DNA of 48,596 bases from an uncultured Bacteroidales bacterium (GCA_947302175.1 CAMYVB010000014.1:1-48596), one strand, 5' to 3'. Positions 17,236 through 26,119 are shown, counted from the first letter of the stretch. The notes: generated by a model not told the origin, from the letters alone. Program-made: numbers and translations.

Positions 17236-18774
17236 ATGTTGACAGGAATCATTATCGGATTGGTTTTGGGCGCAGTACTCGCCCTGACCATCTACATACT
17301 CATCCACAAGGCCCGTCTGAAGGGCCAGAAGGAAAGCATACTTCTCGAAGCAGAGAAGGAAGGCGAAGCCATCAAGAAGGAGAAGATACTCCAGGCTAAG
17401 GAGAAGTTCCTCCAGCTCAAGAGCGAGCACGACTCCTATGTGGGCAAGAAAAACAACCAGATACGCGAGACCGAGAACCGCCTCGCCCAGAAGGAAAACG
17501 CCCTCAAGGAGCAGAGTGCCGAGCTGAACAAGCACCTCGCCGATGCCGAGAACGCAAAGAAGAGCCTCAACGCCCAGCGCGAGAGCTATGAGCACAAGGT
17601 CGAGGAGTACAACCGCCTCACCGCCCAGGTGAACAGGCAGCTCGAGACCGTGGCCGGCATGACCAGCGAAGAGGCAAAGACCGTCCTCATGGAAAACATG
17701 AAGGCCGAGGCCCGCACGGCAGCACAGGCCTACATCAACGACACCATGGACGAAGCTCGCCTAAACGCAGCCAAGGAGGCCAAGCGCATAGTAATTAACA
17801 CTATACAGCGCACAGCCACTGAGACTGTCATCGAGAACGCCGTCACCACCTTCCCCATCGACAGCGATGAGGTCAAGGGCCGTATCATCGGCCGTGAAGG
17901 CCGCAACATCCGCGCCCTCGAGGCCGCGACCGGCGTTGAAATAGTCGTTGACGACACTCCCGACGCCATCCTTCTTTCTGCGTTCGATCCAGTAAGAAGG
18001 GAAGTCGCAAGGCTCGCCCTGCACCAGCTCGTAGTGGACGGCCGCATCCATCCCGCCCGCATCGAGGAAGTGGTGGCCAAGGTGAAAAAGCAGCTCGACG
18101 AGGAAATACTCGAGACCGGCAAGCGCACCTGCATAGACCTCGGCATACACGGCATGAACATAGAGCTCGTCAAGCTCATCGGCCGCATGAAATACCGTTC
18201 CTCCTATGGCCAGAACCTCCTCCAGCACTCCCGCGAGGTGGCTAACATATGTTCCATCATGGCTTCCGAGCTTGGACTCAACCCCAAGATTGCGAAGAGG
18301 GCAGGTCTGCTGCACGATATCGGCAAGGTCTCCGAAGACGATCCCGAGCTTCCTCACGCCCTTCTCGGCGCCAAGCTCGCTGAGCAGTACAAGGAACGTC
18401 CCGAGATTTGCAACGCCATCGGCTCACACCATGACGAGATGGAGATGACCTCTGTCATCTCCCCTCTGGTGCTCGTCGGCGACGCCATTTCCGGCGCCCG
18501 TCCCGGCGCCCGCCGCGAAGTCATCGAGTCCTATGTCAAGCGCCTGCGCGACATGGAGAACCTCGCCGCCGCCTATTCAGGCGTCACCAAGGCCTATGCC
18601 ATCCAGGCAGGCCGCGAGCTCAGGGTCATAGTCGGTGCCGACCAGATCACGGACGAGCAGTCGGCCACCCTGTCCACTGAGATAGCGCAGAAGATACAAG
18701 ACGAAATGACCTATCCCGGTCAGGTCAAGGTCACGGTCATACGCGAAACCCGCGCAGTTGCTTTTGCAAAGTAG
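17236..18774 (+). CDS. rny: ribonuclease Y
   Basis: Membrane-anchored endoribonuclease that starts mRNA decay. Visible layout in 512 residues: N-terminal transmembrane helix (about 2-23), a long Lys/Glu coiled coil (about 30-200), a KH domain with [22 protein letters not shown] (near 218-238), and an HD domain with HDIGKV near residue 361. Length is typical. It stands just after a terminator; the sequence shows no strong TAnnTTTG box, so its promoter is unclear. It ends 3 nt from the convergent DUF3276 gene. Confidence 0.95.
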   Translation: MLTGIIIGLVLGAVLALTIYILIHKARLKGQKESILLEAEKEGEAIKKEKILQAKEKFLQLKSEHDSYVGKKNNQIRETENRLAQKENALKEQSAELNKHLADAENAKKSLNAQRESYEHKVEEYNRLTAQVNRQLETVAGMTSEEAKTVLMENMKAEARTAAQAYINDTMDEARLNAAKEAKRIVINTIQRTATETVIENAVTTFPIDSDEVKGRIIGREGRNIRALEAATGVEIVVDDTPDAILLSAFDPVRREVARLALHQLVVDGRIHPARIEEVVAKVKKQLDEEILETGKRTCIDLGIHGMNIELVKLIGRMKYRSSYGQNLLQHSREVANICSIMASELGLNPKIAKRAGLLHDIGKVSEDDPELPHALLGAKLAEQYKERPEICNAIGSHHDEMEMTSVISPLVLVGDAISGARPGARREVIESYVKRLRDMENLAAAYSGVTKAYAIQAGRELRVIVGADQITDEQSATLSTEIAQKIQDEMTYPGQVKVTVIRETRAVAFAK

Positions 18775-18777
18775 GGT

Positions 18778-19119
18778 CTAGAGGTCTTCGAACTCGACTG
18801 CTTCGGCGGTAAATTCCCTCTGGGGGATTTCTCCGTCGAAACAGTTGTTTTTGATGTACTCAACCACTTCGTCGAGACCCTCGCGGAATTTCTCGAAGTC
18901 CTCCTTGTAGAGGAAAATCTTGTGCTTGTCGTAGGAGAAGCCGCCGCCGGCTTCCTGGCGACGCTTGCTCTCGGTGATGGTAAGATAGAAGTCCTTGTTG
19001 CCTCTTGTGGACTTTACGTCGAAGAAATAAGTACGTTTGCCTGCGCGGACGGGTTTGGAATACACGTCGTCGCTACCACGCTCAGGGGCAAAGCCCCGTT
19101 CAAAATCATCCCTGTACAT
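18778..19119 (-). CDS. DUF3276 PUR-alpha-like nucleic-acid-binding protein
   Basis: 113 residues. The core KRTYFFDVKSTRGNKDFYLTITESKRR with KHKIFLYKEDFEKFREGLDEVVEYI is the PUR-type repeat found in Bacteroidetes DUF3276 proteins, which bind single-stranded DNA or RNA in the structures known for the family. It converges on rny with a 3-nt gap and diverges from nusB, with overlapping promoter boxes in the 69-nt space between. Its cellular role is not established. Confidence 0.88.
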   Translation of the reverse strand: MYRDDFERGFAPERGSDDVYSKPVRAGKRTYFFDVKSTRGNKDFYLTITESKRRQEAGGGFSYDKHKIFLYKEDFEKFREGLDEVVEYIKNNCFDGEIPQREFTAEAVEFEDL

Positions 19120-19141
19120 ATCTTATATGTTCTGTTCATCA

Positions 19142-19174
19142 CAAAAATAGGATTTTTTTGTATATTTGTGCAAA
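19142..19174 (-). promoter_or_regulatory. promoter of DUF3276 gene
   Basis: On the minus strand TTTG (19174-19171), 21 nt, TATTTTTG (19149-19142). It overlaps the nusB promoter box on the other strand, so the two genes are probably read from interleaved divergent promoters. Confidence 0.7.
19161..19168 (+). promoter_or_regulatory. -7 box of nusB promoter
   Basis: TATATTTG matches TAnnTTTG and lies 20 nt before the nusB ATG. The -33 region is weak. The box is inside the spacer of the opposite DUF3276 promoter. Confidence 0.55.
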
Positions 19175-19188
19175 TTTTCGTTGAAATT

Positions 19189-20127
19189 ATGCTGAACAGA
19201 AGAATCCTCCGCATCAAGGTCTTCAAGACTGTCTATTCCTATGCCGAAGATCGCACCATGACCTTGAAAGAGGCTCGTACTCAGCTTGATATGGCCTGTC
19301 AGGCCACCCGTGACCTCTATCTCTACCTTCTTTCGCTCGCAGCCCCCCTCACCATGGAGGCTTCCTCGAGGATAGAAGCAGCCCGCTCGAAGTTCAACCC
19401 CAGCGAGGAGGAACGCAATCCCAACATGAAGTTCGTTCAGAACAGGATAGTGCCCATACTTGAGGCCGATCCCGATTTCCGGAAGCTCATCCAGAAGCGC
19501 AAGTTCAGCTGGGACAACAACGACGCCTTCCTTCGCAAGCTATACGAGACCGTCCGTTCCCGCGACTACTTCAAGGAATATCTCGAGTCGGAGGAGTCGT
19601 CCCTGAAGCAGGACGCCGCCCTTTTCTACAAGATTTTCGAGCAGGAACTAATCGAATCGCCCGAGCTGGAGTCCATCCTCGAAGACATGTCAATATACTG
19701 GGTGGACGACCTCGGTTATGCCCTCACGTGGTGCTGCAAGACCTTTAAGGCCCTCGGCACGGGCGCCCGCTGGGAGCTTCCTCCCCTCTATCAGAGCGAT
19801 ATAGCCAAGGCCAGGGGTGAGCAGGTGGAGAGCGACTCCGAGTTCGTAACCAAGCTCCTCGAGGGCGCTTTCCTCGGCTACGACCGCTATTTCGAGATGA
19901 TTTCCTCGAGCGTCCCCAAGTGGGACCCCGAGCGTCTTTTCGTCACGGATACTTCGCTGATTATCACCGCCCTTGCCGAGGTGGAGAACTTCCCCAACAT
20001 CCCTCCCAGGATAAGCGTCAACGAGTACGTCGAAATCTCCAAATACTACAGCACTCCCAAGAGCCGCAAGTTCGTAAACGGCCTTATGGACACGCTCATC
20101 AAAACCAAATTGGCAAAATCACTGTAA
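19189..20127 (+). CDS. nusB: transcription antitermination factor NusB
   Basis: NusB helps form the antitermination complex on rRNA operons. The Bacteroidetes form is long: a short conserved opening (MLNRRILRIKVFKTVYSYAED), an extra N-terminal helical part, then the NusB fold with SIYWVDDLGYALTWCCKTFKAL-like helices and ERLFVTDTSLIITALAEVENFPNIPPRISVNEYVEISKYYSTPKS at the C terminus. I chose ATG 19189 (312 residues) because the family opening starts there and the promoter lies just upstream; the frame stays open farther back but runs through the divergent gene. Confidence 0.9.
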   Translation: MLNRRILRIKVFKTVYSYAEDRTMTLKEARTQLDMACQATRDLYLYLLSLAAPLTMEASSRIEAARSKFNPSEEERNPNMKFVQNRIVPILEADPDFRKLIQKRKFSWDNNDAFLRKLYETVRSRDYFKEYLESEESSLKQDAALFYKIFEQELIESPELESILEDMSIYWVDDLGYALTWCCKTFKALGTGARWELPPLYQSDIAKARGEQVESDSEFVTKLLEGAFLGYDRYFEMISSSVPKWDPERLFVTDTSLIITALAEVENFPNIPPRISVNEYVEISKYYSTPKSRKFVNGLMDTLIKTKLAKSL

Positions 20128-20142
20128 AATAAAACTGAGAAT

Positions 20143-20466
20143 ATGAATTTCCTCTATCTTACCGTCCTTCAGGACGCCGCCGCCAAGGCTCCCGGCAACG
20201 GCACTGCCAGCTTCTGGATCATGATGGTCCTCATGTTCGCCATCCTCTGGCTCTTCATGATTCGTCCCCAGCGCAAGCAGCAGAAGGAAGCTGAGGCTTT
20301 CCGCAGCGCCCTCAAGAAAGGCGACAAGGTCATTACCGCCGGCGGCATATACGGCACCATAGACGAGGTCAAGGACAACTACGTCCTCCTCAAGGTCGAC
20401 GGCGAAGTGAAAATCAGGGTGGACAAGTCGTCCCTGAGCAAGGACCCCACCGCCCCCCAGCAGTAG
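20143..20466 (+). CDS. yajC: preprotein translocase subunit YajC
   Basis: Small inner-membrane partner of SecDF. 107 residues with one transmembrane segment (FWIMMVLMFAILWLFMI, about 25-41) followed by RPQRKQQKEAEAFRSALKKGDKVITAGGIYGTI, the family signature, and a small cytoplasmic beta domain. Starts 16 nt after nusB and leads into ybbR, the usual Bacteroidetes order. Confidence 0.94.
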   Translation: MNFLYLTVLQDAAAKAPGNGTASFWIMMVLMFAILWLFMIRPQRKQQKEAEAFRSALKKGDKVITAGGIYGTIDEVKDNYVLLKVDGEVKIRVDKSSLSKDPTAPQQ

Positions 20467-20475
20467 TCCTTCACG

Positions 20476-21447
20476 ATGCCTTCCGGCCGCCTCGCAGACA
20501 TAGTTCCGTCAAAGAAAATCAGCCGCAGGGACGTCATTTCGTTCCTGCTGTCGCTGTTTCTGGCCTTCGGCATATGGGTGCTCTACAATCTCAACAAGAG
20601 CTACTCTGCCACGCTCGTTCGCGAAGTCAGCGTCGTTAGCAACCTTCCGGGGCACTTCCAGCGCTCGCAGGGTGCGGTCACTATCGAGGCCCGATGCACT
20701 GCCAGCGGCTACGACATGCTGAGCTCCCGCCGCTCGCGCCGCGTGGAGATAGAGATTGACAAGGACCTCTTCAGCGAGACGCCTTCCGGCGAATTCGTCA
20801 TCCCGGCCAGCTCTCTGGCCGCCTATGTAGGCGACATTTTCGACAGCCAGGTGAGGCTCGAGGCTTTCAGCGCCCCGACCTACACTTTCAGCTTCCCCGT
20901 CGAGAACCATAAGAAGGTTCCGGTAGTTCCCGTTACCTCGCTCTCGTTCAAGTCGCAGTACATGCAGCGGGGGGAGGTGAAGGTTGAGCCGGATTCGGTG
21001 ATCGTTTACGGCGAGCCCGCCCTTCTGGACAATCTGGACCGCATATACAGCTCCCGCATCTCGCATTCCAAGCTTTCTGCGCCCGTCACCGGATGGGTCC
21101 CTCTGGAAAAGAGAAGGGGAGTGCGGCTCTCGGAAAGCCATGTCCGCTACAGCGTGGACGTGGTGCGCTTTGTCGAAGTGACGCGCAGCGTCCCCGTGAG
21201 CATACGCGGCGTTCCCGCGGGCAAGACCCTTTCGGTCTATCCTTCCACCTCTGAGGTCACTTTCCGCTGCGTCTTCCCCATGGCTGAGGACCGCAGCGAG
21301 AGCGTGCGCTTCTGGGTTGATTATCAGGATTTCCTGCGCTCGAGCGGCGGCAAGTGCGCCATCAGGTCAGGCTCCCTTCCAAGGGGCGTTCTCGACTGGA
21401 AAGCTTCTCCCGAGGTGTTCGAATGCGTCGAGGAGGATGTCAGATGA
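20476..21447 (+). CDS. YbbR-like domain protein (CdaR-like)
   Basis: 323 residues with one N-terminal transmembrane helix (about 21-38, ISFLLSLFLAFGIWVLYNL) and extracytoplasmic YbbR repeats, for example RRGVRLSESHVRYSVDVVRFVEVTRSVPVSIRGVPAG. In Firmicutes CdaR-type proteins regulate diadenylate cyclase; in Bacteroidetes the role is less known. The stop overlaps the coaE start (ATGA), which shows coupling. Confidence 0.82.
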   Translation: MPSGRLADIVPSKKISRRDVISFLLSLFLAFGIWVLYNLNKSYSATLVREVSVVSNLPGHFQRSQGAVTIEARCTASGYDMLSSRRSRRVEIEIDKDLFSETPSGEFVIPASSLAAYVGDIFDSQVRLEAFSAPTYTFSFPVENHKKVPVVPVTSLSFKSQYMQRGEVKVEPDSVIVYGEPALLDNLDRIYSSRISHSKLSAPVTGWVPLEKRRGVRLSESHVRYSVDVVRFVEVTRSVPVSIRGVPAGKTLSVYPSTSEVTFRCVFPMAEDRSESVRFWVDYQDFLRSSGGKCAIRSGSLPRGVLDWKASPEVFECVEEDVR

Positions 21448-22043
21448 AAACGCTCGTTCTGACCGGCCCCATAGGCGGAGGAAAGAGTACCGCCTGCCGC
21501 TATCTTGAAAGAAAAGGGATTCCCGTATACGATAGCGACAATCGCGCCCGCAGCCTTTATTTTGAGTCTTCTTTGCTCGCTATCGGTGTTGAGAAAGCTC
21601 TTGGACAGACTTTTCGCGATTCATCGGGTCGCTTCGATTTAAGGGCGCTTTCCGCTGCCGTTTTCGGCGATGCAGTTGCGATGGCACGCCTCGAAGCTCT
21701 GGTGCATCCCGCTGTCTTTGCAGATATAGTGCGCTGGCGTGACGGGCTCGACCCCTCGGCACCGTTCGCGGTCGTGGAGTCGGCGATTTTCCTTCAAAAA
21801 CCTATGTTTCACCCGCTTGCGGATTTTGTTATCAAGATTGATGCTCCGCTCGAGCTTAGGATGGAAAGGGTGCAGGCGCGGGACGGCCTCTCCAGAGAGC
21901 AGGTTATGCAAAGGGTGACCATGCAGGACTGCGCCGGTGCGGCCGAGCCTGACCTTCTGATAATGAGGGACAACGGCCCCAAAGAGGAGCTTTACGCGCG
22001 CGTCGATGAGGCGCTCGCATCATTAGGATTGAATAATATTTAA
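21444..22043 (+). CDS. coaE: dephospho-CoA kinase
   Basis: Phosphorylates dephospho-CoA at the ribose 3'-OH, the last step of CoA synthesis. The Walker A loop is GPIGGGKST (residues 8-16), followed by YDSDNRARSLY (the DxD-type acceptor region), LEALVHPAVFADI and a base-binding Arg region near ERVQARDGLSREQVMQR. 199 residues is normal. I use ATG 21444, which overlaps the ybbR stop; the frame is open upstream but the fold starts here. Confidence 0.93.
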   Translation: MKTLVLTGPIGGGKSTACRYLERKGIPVYDSDNRARSLYFESSLLAIGVEKALGQTFRDSSGRFDLRALSAAVFGDAVAMARLEALVHPAVFADIVRWRDGLDPSAPFAVVESAIFLQKPMFHPLADFVIKIDAPLELRMERVQARDGLSREQVMQRVTMQDCAGAAEPDLLIMRDNGPKEELYARVDEALASLGLNNI

Positions 22044-22054
22044 AAGAAATAATC

Positions 22055-22486
22055 ATGAAAACAGACCTTTCGAGAATCATCACCGTCGCAGGCCGTCACG
22101 GCCTCTATCGTTACCTTGCCCAGAGCCGCAGCGGCATCATCGCCGAGGGACTCGCCGATGGCAAGCGCTGCGGCCTCGACGCCCACAGCCGCATCAACAC
22201 CCTCGCCGATATCTCCATCTACACCGGCGAAGGCGAAATGAAGCTCAAGGAGGTCTTCCTCGCCCTCAAGGGCGCCATCAAGAAAGGCGAATCCTTCAGC
22301 TCCAAATCTTCCGGCGACGCCCTCCAGGCCCTTTTTGCCAAGGCCGTTCCTGACTACGACGCCGACCGCTTCTATCTTTCTCACATGAAGAAAGTTATAG
22401 ACTGGTACAACGAGCTCGTGCAGTTCGCTTCTCTCGACTTCGTGGAGGAAGAAGAGGCTCCCGCTGAGGCCGGCGCTGATGAGTAG
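22055..22486 (+). CDS. DUF5606 domain protein
   Basis: 143 residues. The opening SRIITVAGRHGLYRYLAQSRSGIIAEGL and the LADISIYTGEGEMKLKEVFLAL stretch are those of the Bacteroidetes family DUF5606, found beside coaE and other housekeeping genes. The C-terminal end is acidic (EEEEAPAEAGADE). Soluble, no membrane segment. Function not known. Its 3' end overlaps the rimO start by 8 nt. Confidence 0.85.
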   Translation: MKTDLSRIITVAGRHGLYRYLAQSRSGIIAEGLADGKRCGLDAHSRINTLADISIYTGEGEMKLKEVFLALKGAIKKGESFSSKSSGDALQALFAKAVPDYDADRFYLSHMKKVIDWYNELVQFASLDFVEEEEAPAEAGADE

Positions 22487-23933
22487 CCGCCCTTCCATAC
22501 GGGTTCTTACTCTCGGCTGTTCGAAAAACACTGTCGATACCGAGCATCTCCTTTACAAACTGGGAGATGCTTTTGAGATTTTGCCTTCAGATTCGCCTTT
22601 GAAGGTTGACTATCAGCTCATTAATACTTGCGGCTTCATTGGGGACGCAAAGCAGGAGAGCATAGATGCCATCCTTAGCGCCGCCCGCCTGAAGAGTGAG
22701 GGGCTTGTGGGGAAGCTGCTTGTTTTCGGCTGCCTTTCGCAGCGCTACTCCGACTCCCTTCCCGGTCTCATTCCCGAGGTGGATGCGTGGTTCGGCGCCC
22801 GCTCTCTTGAGTCGCTTTTGCGTTACCTTGGCGTTGATCCTTCGGCCACTCCCGACACCGGTCGCGTGCGCACGGAAGGCGGCCCAGGCACGGCTTTCCT
22901 CAAGATTTCGGAGGGCTGCGACCGCAGCTGCGCTTATTGCGCCATTCCCCTGATTCGCGGGCCTCATCGCAGCGTTCCTCAAGCCAAGCTGGTCGAGGAG
23001 GCGCGGCAGCTCGCTTCGAAGGGGGTTAAGGAGCTGGTGATTATTGCCCAGGATACCACTTGGTACGGGCTTGATACTGAGGGGAAACGCACTCTTGCGC
23101 CTCTGCTTCGCGCCCTTTCCGCCGTGGAGGGGATTGAGTGGCTGAGGCTCCATTATTCCTATCCCGCCTCGTTCCCCGAGGATGTGCTGGAGGAGATGGC
23201 TTTCAACCCCAAGCTCTGCCCTTACCTCGATATTCCGCTCCAGCATGTGTCGGATAAGGTGCTTACTGCGATGCGGCGCCACACTACTTCCGCCCAGACG
23301 CGGGATATAGTTCGCCGGCTTCGCGAGACTGTTCCCGGTCTAGTGCTGAGGACCACTATGATGGTGGGGCATCCCGGGGAAGGGGAGGCCGAGTTTGAGG
23401 AGCTGCTCGATTTTGTCCGCGAGGCTCGTTTCGAGAGACTCGGCGCGTTTGCGTACAGCGAGGAGGAGGGAACCTGGGGTGCCGCTCATAATGCTGATTC
23501 GGTTCCTGAGGAGCTGAAGCAGGAGAGGCTCGCGCGCCTCATGGAGCTGCAGCGCGACATTTCTTTCGCTTTTAATTCGTCGCGCGTCGGTTCGCTCGAG
23601 CGCGTGCTTGTTGACGCCGTCCTGCCCGCCCCCGCCGCTCCTCAGGCTGGCAGCTCTCCTTCACTCCCTGGGAACGGTCACTCAGGAGACAGCCAGCCTT
23701 CGACCTACGCACAGGCTGTTGAAGGTCCTGAGCGGTCCCTGAGCCTGTCGAAGGGCCTCGAAGGACCTTCCGTCGCTATATGCCGCAGTCGCTACGAGAG
23801 CCCGGACGTGGATGGCGAGATTATTGCAAGGATTCCCGAGGGCGTTGATGCGTCGTCGCTTGTGGGCAAGTTCGCCACAGTGAGGATTACGGGCGCCGAG
23901 GATTACGATCTCACAGCTGAATTCGTTTTATAG
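22479..23933 (+). CDS. rimO: ribosomal protein S12 methylthiotransferase with in-frame insertion
   Basis: Adds a methylthio group to the conserved aspartate of ribosomal protein S12 using radical SAM chemistry. The N-terminal MTTase domain opens with TLGCSKNTVDTEHLLYKL; the radical SAM cluster motif is SEGCDRSCAYC (CX3CX2C, near residue 145); a TRAM domain ends the protein. Usual length is about 430, but this one has 484. The extra roughly 50 residues (about 382-432, Pro/Ser/Gly rich, with SLSLSKG) interrupt the TRAM domain between VLVDAV and AICRSRYESPDVDGE. The inserted DNA contains a palindromic repeat that also occurs elsewhere in the window. The frame is kept, so the enzyme may still work. 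Confidence 0.92.
   Translation: MSSRPSIRVLTLGCSKNTVDTEHLLYKLGDAFEILPSDSPLKVDYQLINTCGFIGDAKQESIDAILSAARLKSEGLVGKLLVFGCLSQRYSDSLPGLIPEVDAWFGARSLESLLRYLGVDPSATPDTGRVRTEGGPGTAFLKISEGCDRSCAYCAIPLIRGPHRSVPQAKLVEEARQLASKGVKELVIIAQDTTWYGLDTEGKRTLAPLLRALSAVEGIEWLRLHYSYPASFPEDVLEEMAFNPKLCPYLDIPLQHVSDKVLTAMRRHTTSAQTRDIVRRLRETVPGLVLRTTMMVGHPGEGEAEFEELLDFVREARFERLGAFAYSEEEGTWGAAHNADSVPEELKQERLARLMELQRDISFAFNSSRVGSLERVLVDAVLPAPAAPQAGSSPSLPGNGHSGDSQPSTYAQAVEGPERSLSLSKGLEGPSVAICRSRYESPDVDGEIIARIPEGVDASSLVGKFATVRITGAEDYDLTAEFVL
23721..23770. repeat. palindromic repeat inserted in frame inside rimO
   Basis: Arms GAAGGTCCT (23721-23729) and AGGACCTTC (23762-23770) enclose CCCTGAGCCTGTCGAAGGG (23737-23755). The core recurs at 46853-46870 and, inverted, at 48225-48243. 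It lies in the extra segment of RimO, where it adds codons without breaking the frame. Confidence 0.75.
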
Positions 23934-23935
23934 AT

Positions 23936-24784
23936 ATGAAAAGGATATTTATAGTGCTTGCTGCTCTGTTGGCCATGGTTTCGTGCGGCCCGCAGTCGTT
24001 TTTGATGAATCTTGAGCTGAGGGGCCCATCGGCTTCGGGGCTCGAGCTCGACGGCAAGAGCATGGCCATCGTTTATCTTGAGGACGGTTCCTTCGAGGAT
24101 TCGCTCTACAACGGCTCTTTTGCCGAGGGCCTTGCTACGGCGCTCGAGAAGGAGTATTTCGCTTCGCAGCAGTCGGTTGACGTATTCAGCGTCGTGAAGA
24201 AGCCTGGGGTCAATTATTTTTGCAAGGATTCGCTGGTGAGCCTGGTGATGAGCCTCGGGGCGGATGTGGTGTTCCTTGTGGATGCTCCGCTGATGGGCGA
24301 AGTGGAGAACGGGCGTTCGTTCTGCAATACCAATGTGGCGGCGTATGATTCCATGGATCCTGCCGACAAGATTCGCGTCGTGCGTCAGGGTGGCAACGTG
24401 TCGTTCAGTCCTGAGCCGGCTTCCACCGTTCCCGCTGAGGCTAAGGCGCTGGGCACCAGCTGTGCGCATCCTTTCATCGGGACTTGGGTGAAGGAGGATA
24501 TCCCTCTCATTTATTTCGACGATTTCAACAGTGATGTTTGGGTTAACGCTATCCTTGCGGCAGCGGACGATGACTGGATGCAGGCGCGTGAGATTTGGCT
24601 CGAGCTGGCTACTTCGCGCGACCTCGTGAAGGCCTCCAGCGCAGCGTACAATGTTGCTGTTGCGTGCTACGTCATGCGTCAGTACGACCTCGCCCTCGAG
24701 TGGCTCGACCTTTCGGACCGCAACCAGGTGCTCGACCTTTCGCAGACGCTTCGCAAGCGCATTGCTGGCAAGAAGGGGAAATAG
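23936..24784 (+). CDS. DUF6340-like lipoprotein
   Basis: 282 residues. The signal peptide ends LAMVSCG (Cys17), so it is probably lipidated. The body begins NLELRGPSASGLELDGKSMAIVYLEDG, and the last 80 residues look like a TPR-type pair of helices (DDWMQAREIWLELATSRD and AAYNVAVACYVMRQYDLALEWLDLSDR). I believe this matches a Bacteroidetes family (DUF6340), from memory. Two nucleotides separate it from rimO. Function unknown. Confidence 0.75.
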   Translation: MKRIFIVLAALLAMVSCGPQSFLMNLELRGPSASGLELDGKSMAIVYLEDGSFEDSLYNGSFAEGLATALEKEYFASQQSVDVFSVVKKPGVNYFCKDSLVSLVMSLGADVVFLVDAPLMGEVENGRSFCNTNVAAYDSMDPADKIRVVRQGGNVSFSPEPASTVPAEAKALGTSCAHPFIGTWVKEDIPLIYFDDFNSDVWVNAILAAADDDWMQAREIWLELATSRDLVKASSAAYNVAVACYVMRQYDLALEWLDLSDRNQVLDLSQTLRKRIAGKKGK

Positions 24785-24860
24785 CGTTGCGTTTGGGTTG
24801 ACGGGCGATTGTTTGCGCCGTCGCTCTTTTGGTCTTTGGCAGACGGTTGCGCAAATTGTT

Positions 24861-24891
24861 TTTGCCCCTACGGATTTTTTTTCTACTTTTG
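24861..24891 (+). promoter_or_regulatory. promoter of tRNA-Ser
   Basis: TTTG (24861-24864), 19 nt, TACTTTTG (24884-24891). The expected start site coincides with the tRNA 5' end at 24896. Confidence 0.8.
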
Positions 24892-24895
24892 CACC

Positions 24896-24986
24896 GGAGA
24901 GGTGGCCGAGTGGTCGATGGCAGCGCACTCGAAATGCGCCAAACGTGCACAAACATGTTTCGGGGGTTCGAATCCCTTCCTCTCCG
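24896..24986 (+). tRNA. tRNA-Ser (anticodon CGA), 3' end is the attachment site
   Basis: Acceptor GGAGAGG pairs with CCTCTCC, discriminator G; anticodon stem GCGCA/TGCGC with loop CTCGAAA gives anticodon CGA (codon UCG). The long variable arm is of the serine type. CCA is not encoded. Its last 20 bases plus one form the left copy of the 21-bp repeat that bounds the integrated element, so integration keeps the tRNA intact. Confidence 0.95.
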
Positions 24987-24987
24987 C
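24967..24987 (+). repeat. attL core repeat
   Basis: Left copy of the 21-bp direct repeat, beginning TTCGAATCCC and ending CTCTCCGC. It covers the T-loop end, T stem, acceptor stem and discriminator of tRNA-Ser. Confidence 0.92.
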
Positions 24988-25023
24988 AAAAATCCCTTAC
25001 AAAACGCTCTGTAAGGGATTTTT
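24988..25023 (+). terminator. terminator supplied by the element to tRNA-Ser
   Basis: AAAAATCCCTTAC (24988-25000) pairs perfectly over 13 bp with GTAAGGGATTTTT (25011-25023). It begins one base after the att core and replaces the displaced native terminator at 45930. Confidence 0.8.
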
Positions 25024-25043
25024 GTATAAAAGTGTATCAAAAA

Positions 25044-25053
25044 GTGTGACAAA
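25044..25053. promoter_or_regulatory. possible integrase arm site near left end
   Basis: GTGTGACAAA here is repeated identically at 45795-45804 near the right end, next to the integrase start. Such shared short repeats at both ends of tyrosine-recombinase elements are usually arm-binding sites. Confidence 0.45.
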
Positions 25054-25113
25054 TTCAGTGCGTTTCTACTCTAGATTCTTCATATAACTTCATACTCCTT
25101 CACTCGACTTGAT

Positions 25114-25998
25114 TTAATCTTCTCCGAGGATGTAGCGGGCGGCTTTTTCGGCGCGATTGGCGGCCCAGACGATCATCTTCGGGTCGTTCCTGAGGGCTTG
25201 CATCCAGTTCTGGAGATAGGCGACGGAGTTACGGAAGGCCTTCTGGTTGTCTAGACCCGAGTGAGAGCAGAGCATCGCTGCTCCCATCTCAGCCACGAGC
25301 TCCTCGCGAGAGTAGTCGGCATTGCCGAAGAAAGCGTGGGCGTTGTCGGCTACCCTGTTGCATCGTGATTCCTTGAGCGTGGAGTGCGTCAGCTCGTGGA
25401 AGGCAGTGGAGTAGTACTCGTCGGCGATGTCGTACTGCCCGAGCATAGGGACAACGACCATGTCCTGTGAGTGGGAGTAGTATGCTTTGCCCGTGGGCTT
25501 GTCGTTCTGGAACTTGAGCTCGGTCTCTCTCGTCAGGTAGCCATGGATGATGCTCTCTGCTTCTTCCACCGGGGAAGGACCTAAGGGGATATCCACTTCT
25601 TCACCTGTGCACTTGGAGGCGATGCCTTCTGTCTGATTGATATGCCAGACGTTGTAGTATCGGAGCAGCGGATAGGAGTGCAGCTTCTCTTCGCCTGTGT
25701 CAGGGTCCTTGTCGGTGTACTGCGCCGATTTGAAGAAAACGACCATTCGTGATTTCTCTCCCTTCTTGATGCGACCGCGACATTCTTGGATCTGGTGGAA
25801 GGTGAGATATTCGCCAGGCTCCCCAAGTAGCCACTGGTTCAGGACGGAATAGGCGCGGCGGGTGGTGTATGAGATAGCCTCATCCATGCCTTCGTTTTTG
25901 GCGCCGTAGTGCCAAGGCTTATGCCATGGGATGATGCCTTGGCTCATCATTTCGATGATTCGATCGGTGACCATCTGATAGACATTTTTGTTTTCCAT
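25114..25998 (-). CDS. ArdC-type antirestriction protein / zincin-like metallopeptidase
   Basis: 294 residues with the two-part ArdC layout: an N-terminal single-stranded-DNA-binding region (about 5-120; VTDRIIEMMSQGIIPWHKPW, ISYTTRRAYSVLNQWLL and FFKSAQ near 88) and a C-terminal zincin domain with HELTH (His201, Glu202, His205) and the following EELVAEMGAA glutamate (Glu237). ArdC proteins travel with incoming single strands and protect them from restriction in the recipient. It is the first gene inside the left end and reads toward it. Similar proteins are frequent in Bacteroides mobile elements. Confidence 0.9.
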   Translation of the reverse strand: MENKNVYQMVTDRIIEMMSQGIIPWHKPWHYGAKNEGMDEAISYTTRRAYSVLNQWLLGEPGEYLTFHQIQECRGRIKKGEKSRMVVFFKSAQYTDKDPDTGEEKLHSYPLLRYYNVWHINQTEGIASKCTGEEVDIPLGPSPVEEAESIIHGYLTRETELKFQNDKPTGKAYYSHSQDMVVVPMLGQYDIADEYYSTAFHELTHSTLKESRCNRVADNAHAFFGNADYSREELVAEMGAAMLCSHSGLDNQKAFRNSVAYLQNWMQALRNDPKMIVWAANRAEKAARYILGED

Positions 25999-26119
25999 TG
26001 TGAAAGACTTTTGATTCTGTTATTTCATTGAGACTTTGATACTATGAGACTTTCTGGGAGATGAAAAGGAAAGGGCGCCCTGAGAGTCGGACGCCCTCGA
26101 GGGGCAAGAAAGAGGATGC

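Noticed and set aside
18922..19188. N-terminal extension of the nusB frame
   Set aside because: Lies antisense to the DUF3276 gene and over both promoters; NusB family sequence begins at 19189.
21354..21443. N-terminal extension of coaE
   Set aside because: Overlaps ybbR; the kinase fold and the coupled ATG start at 21444.
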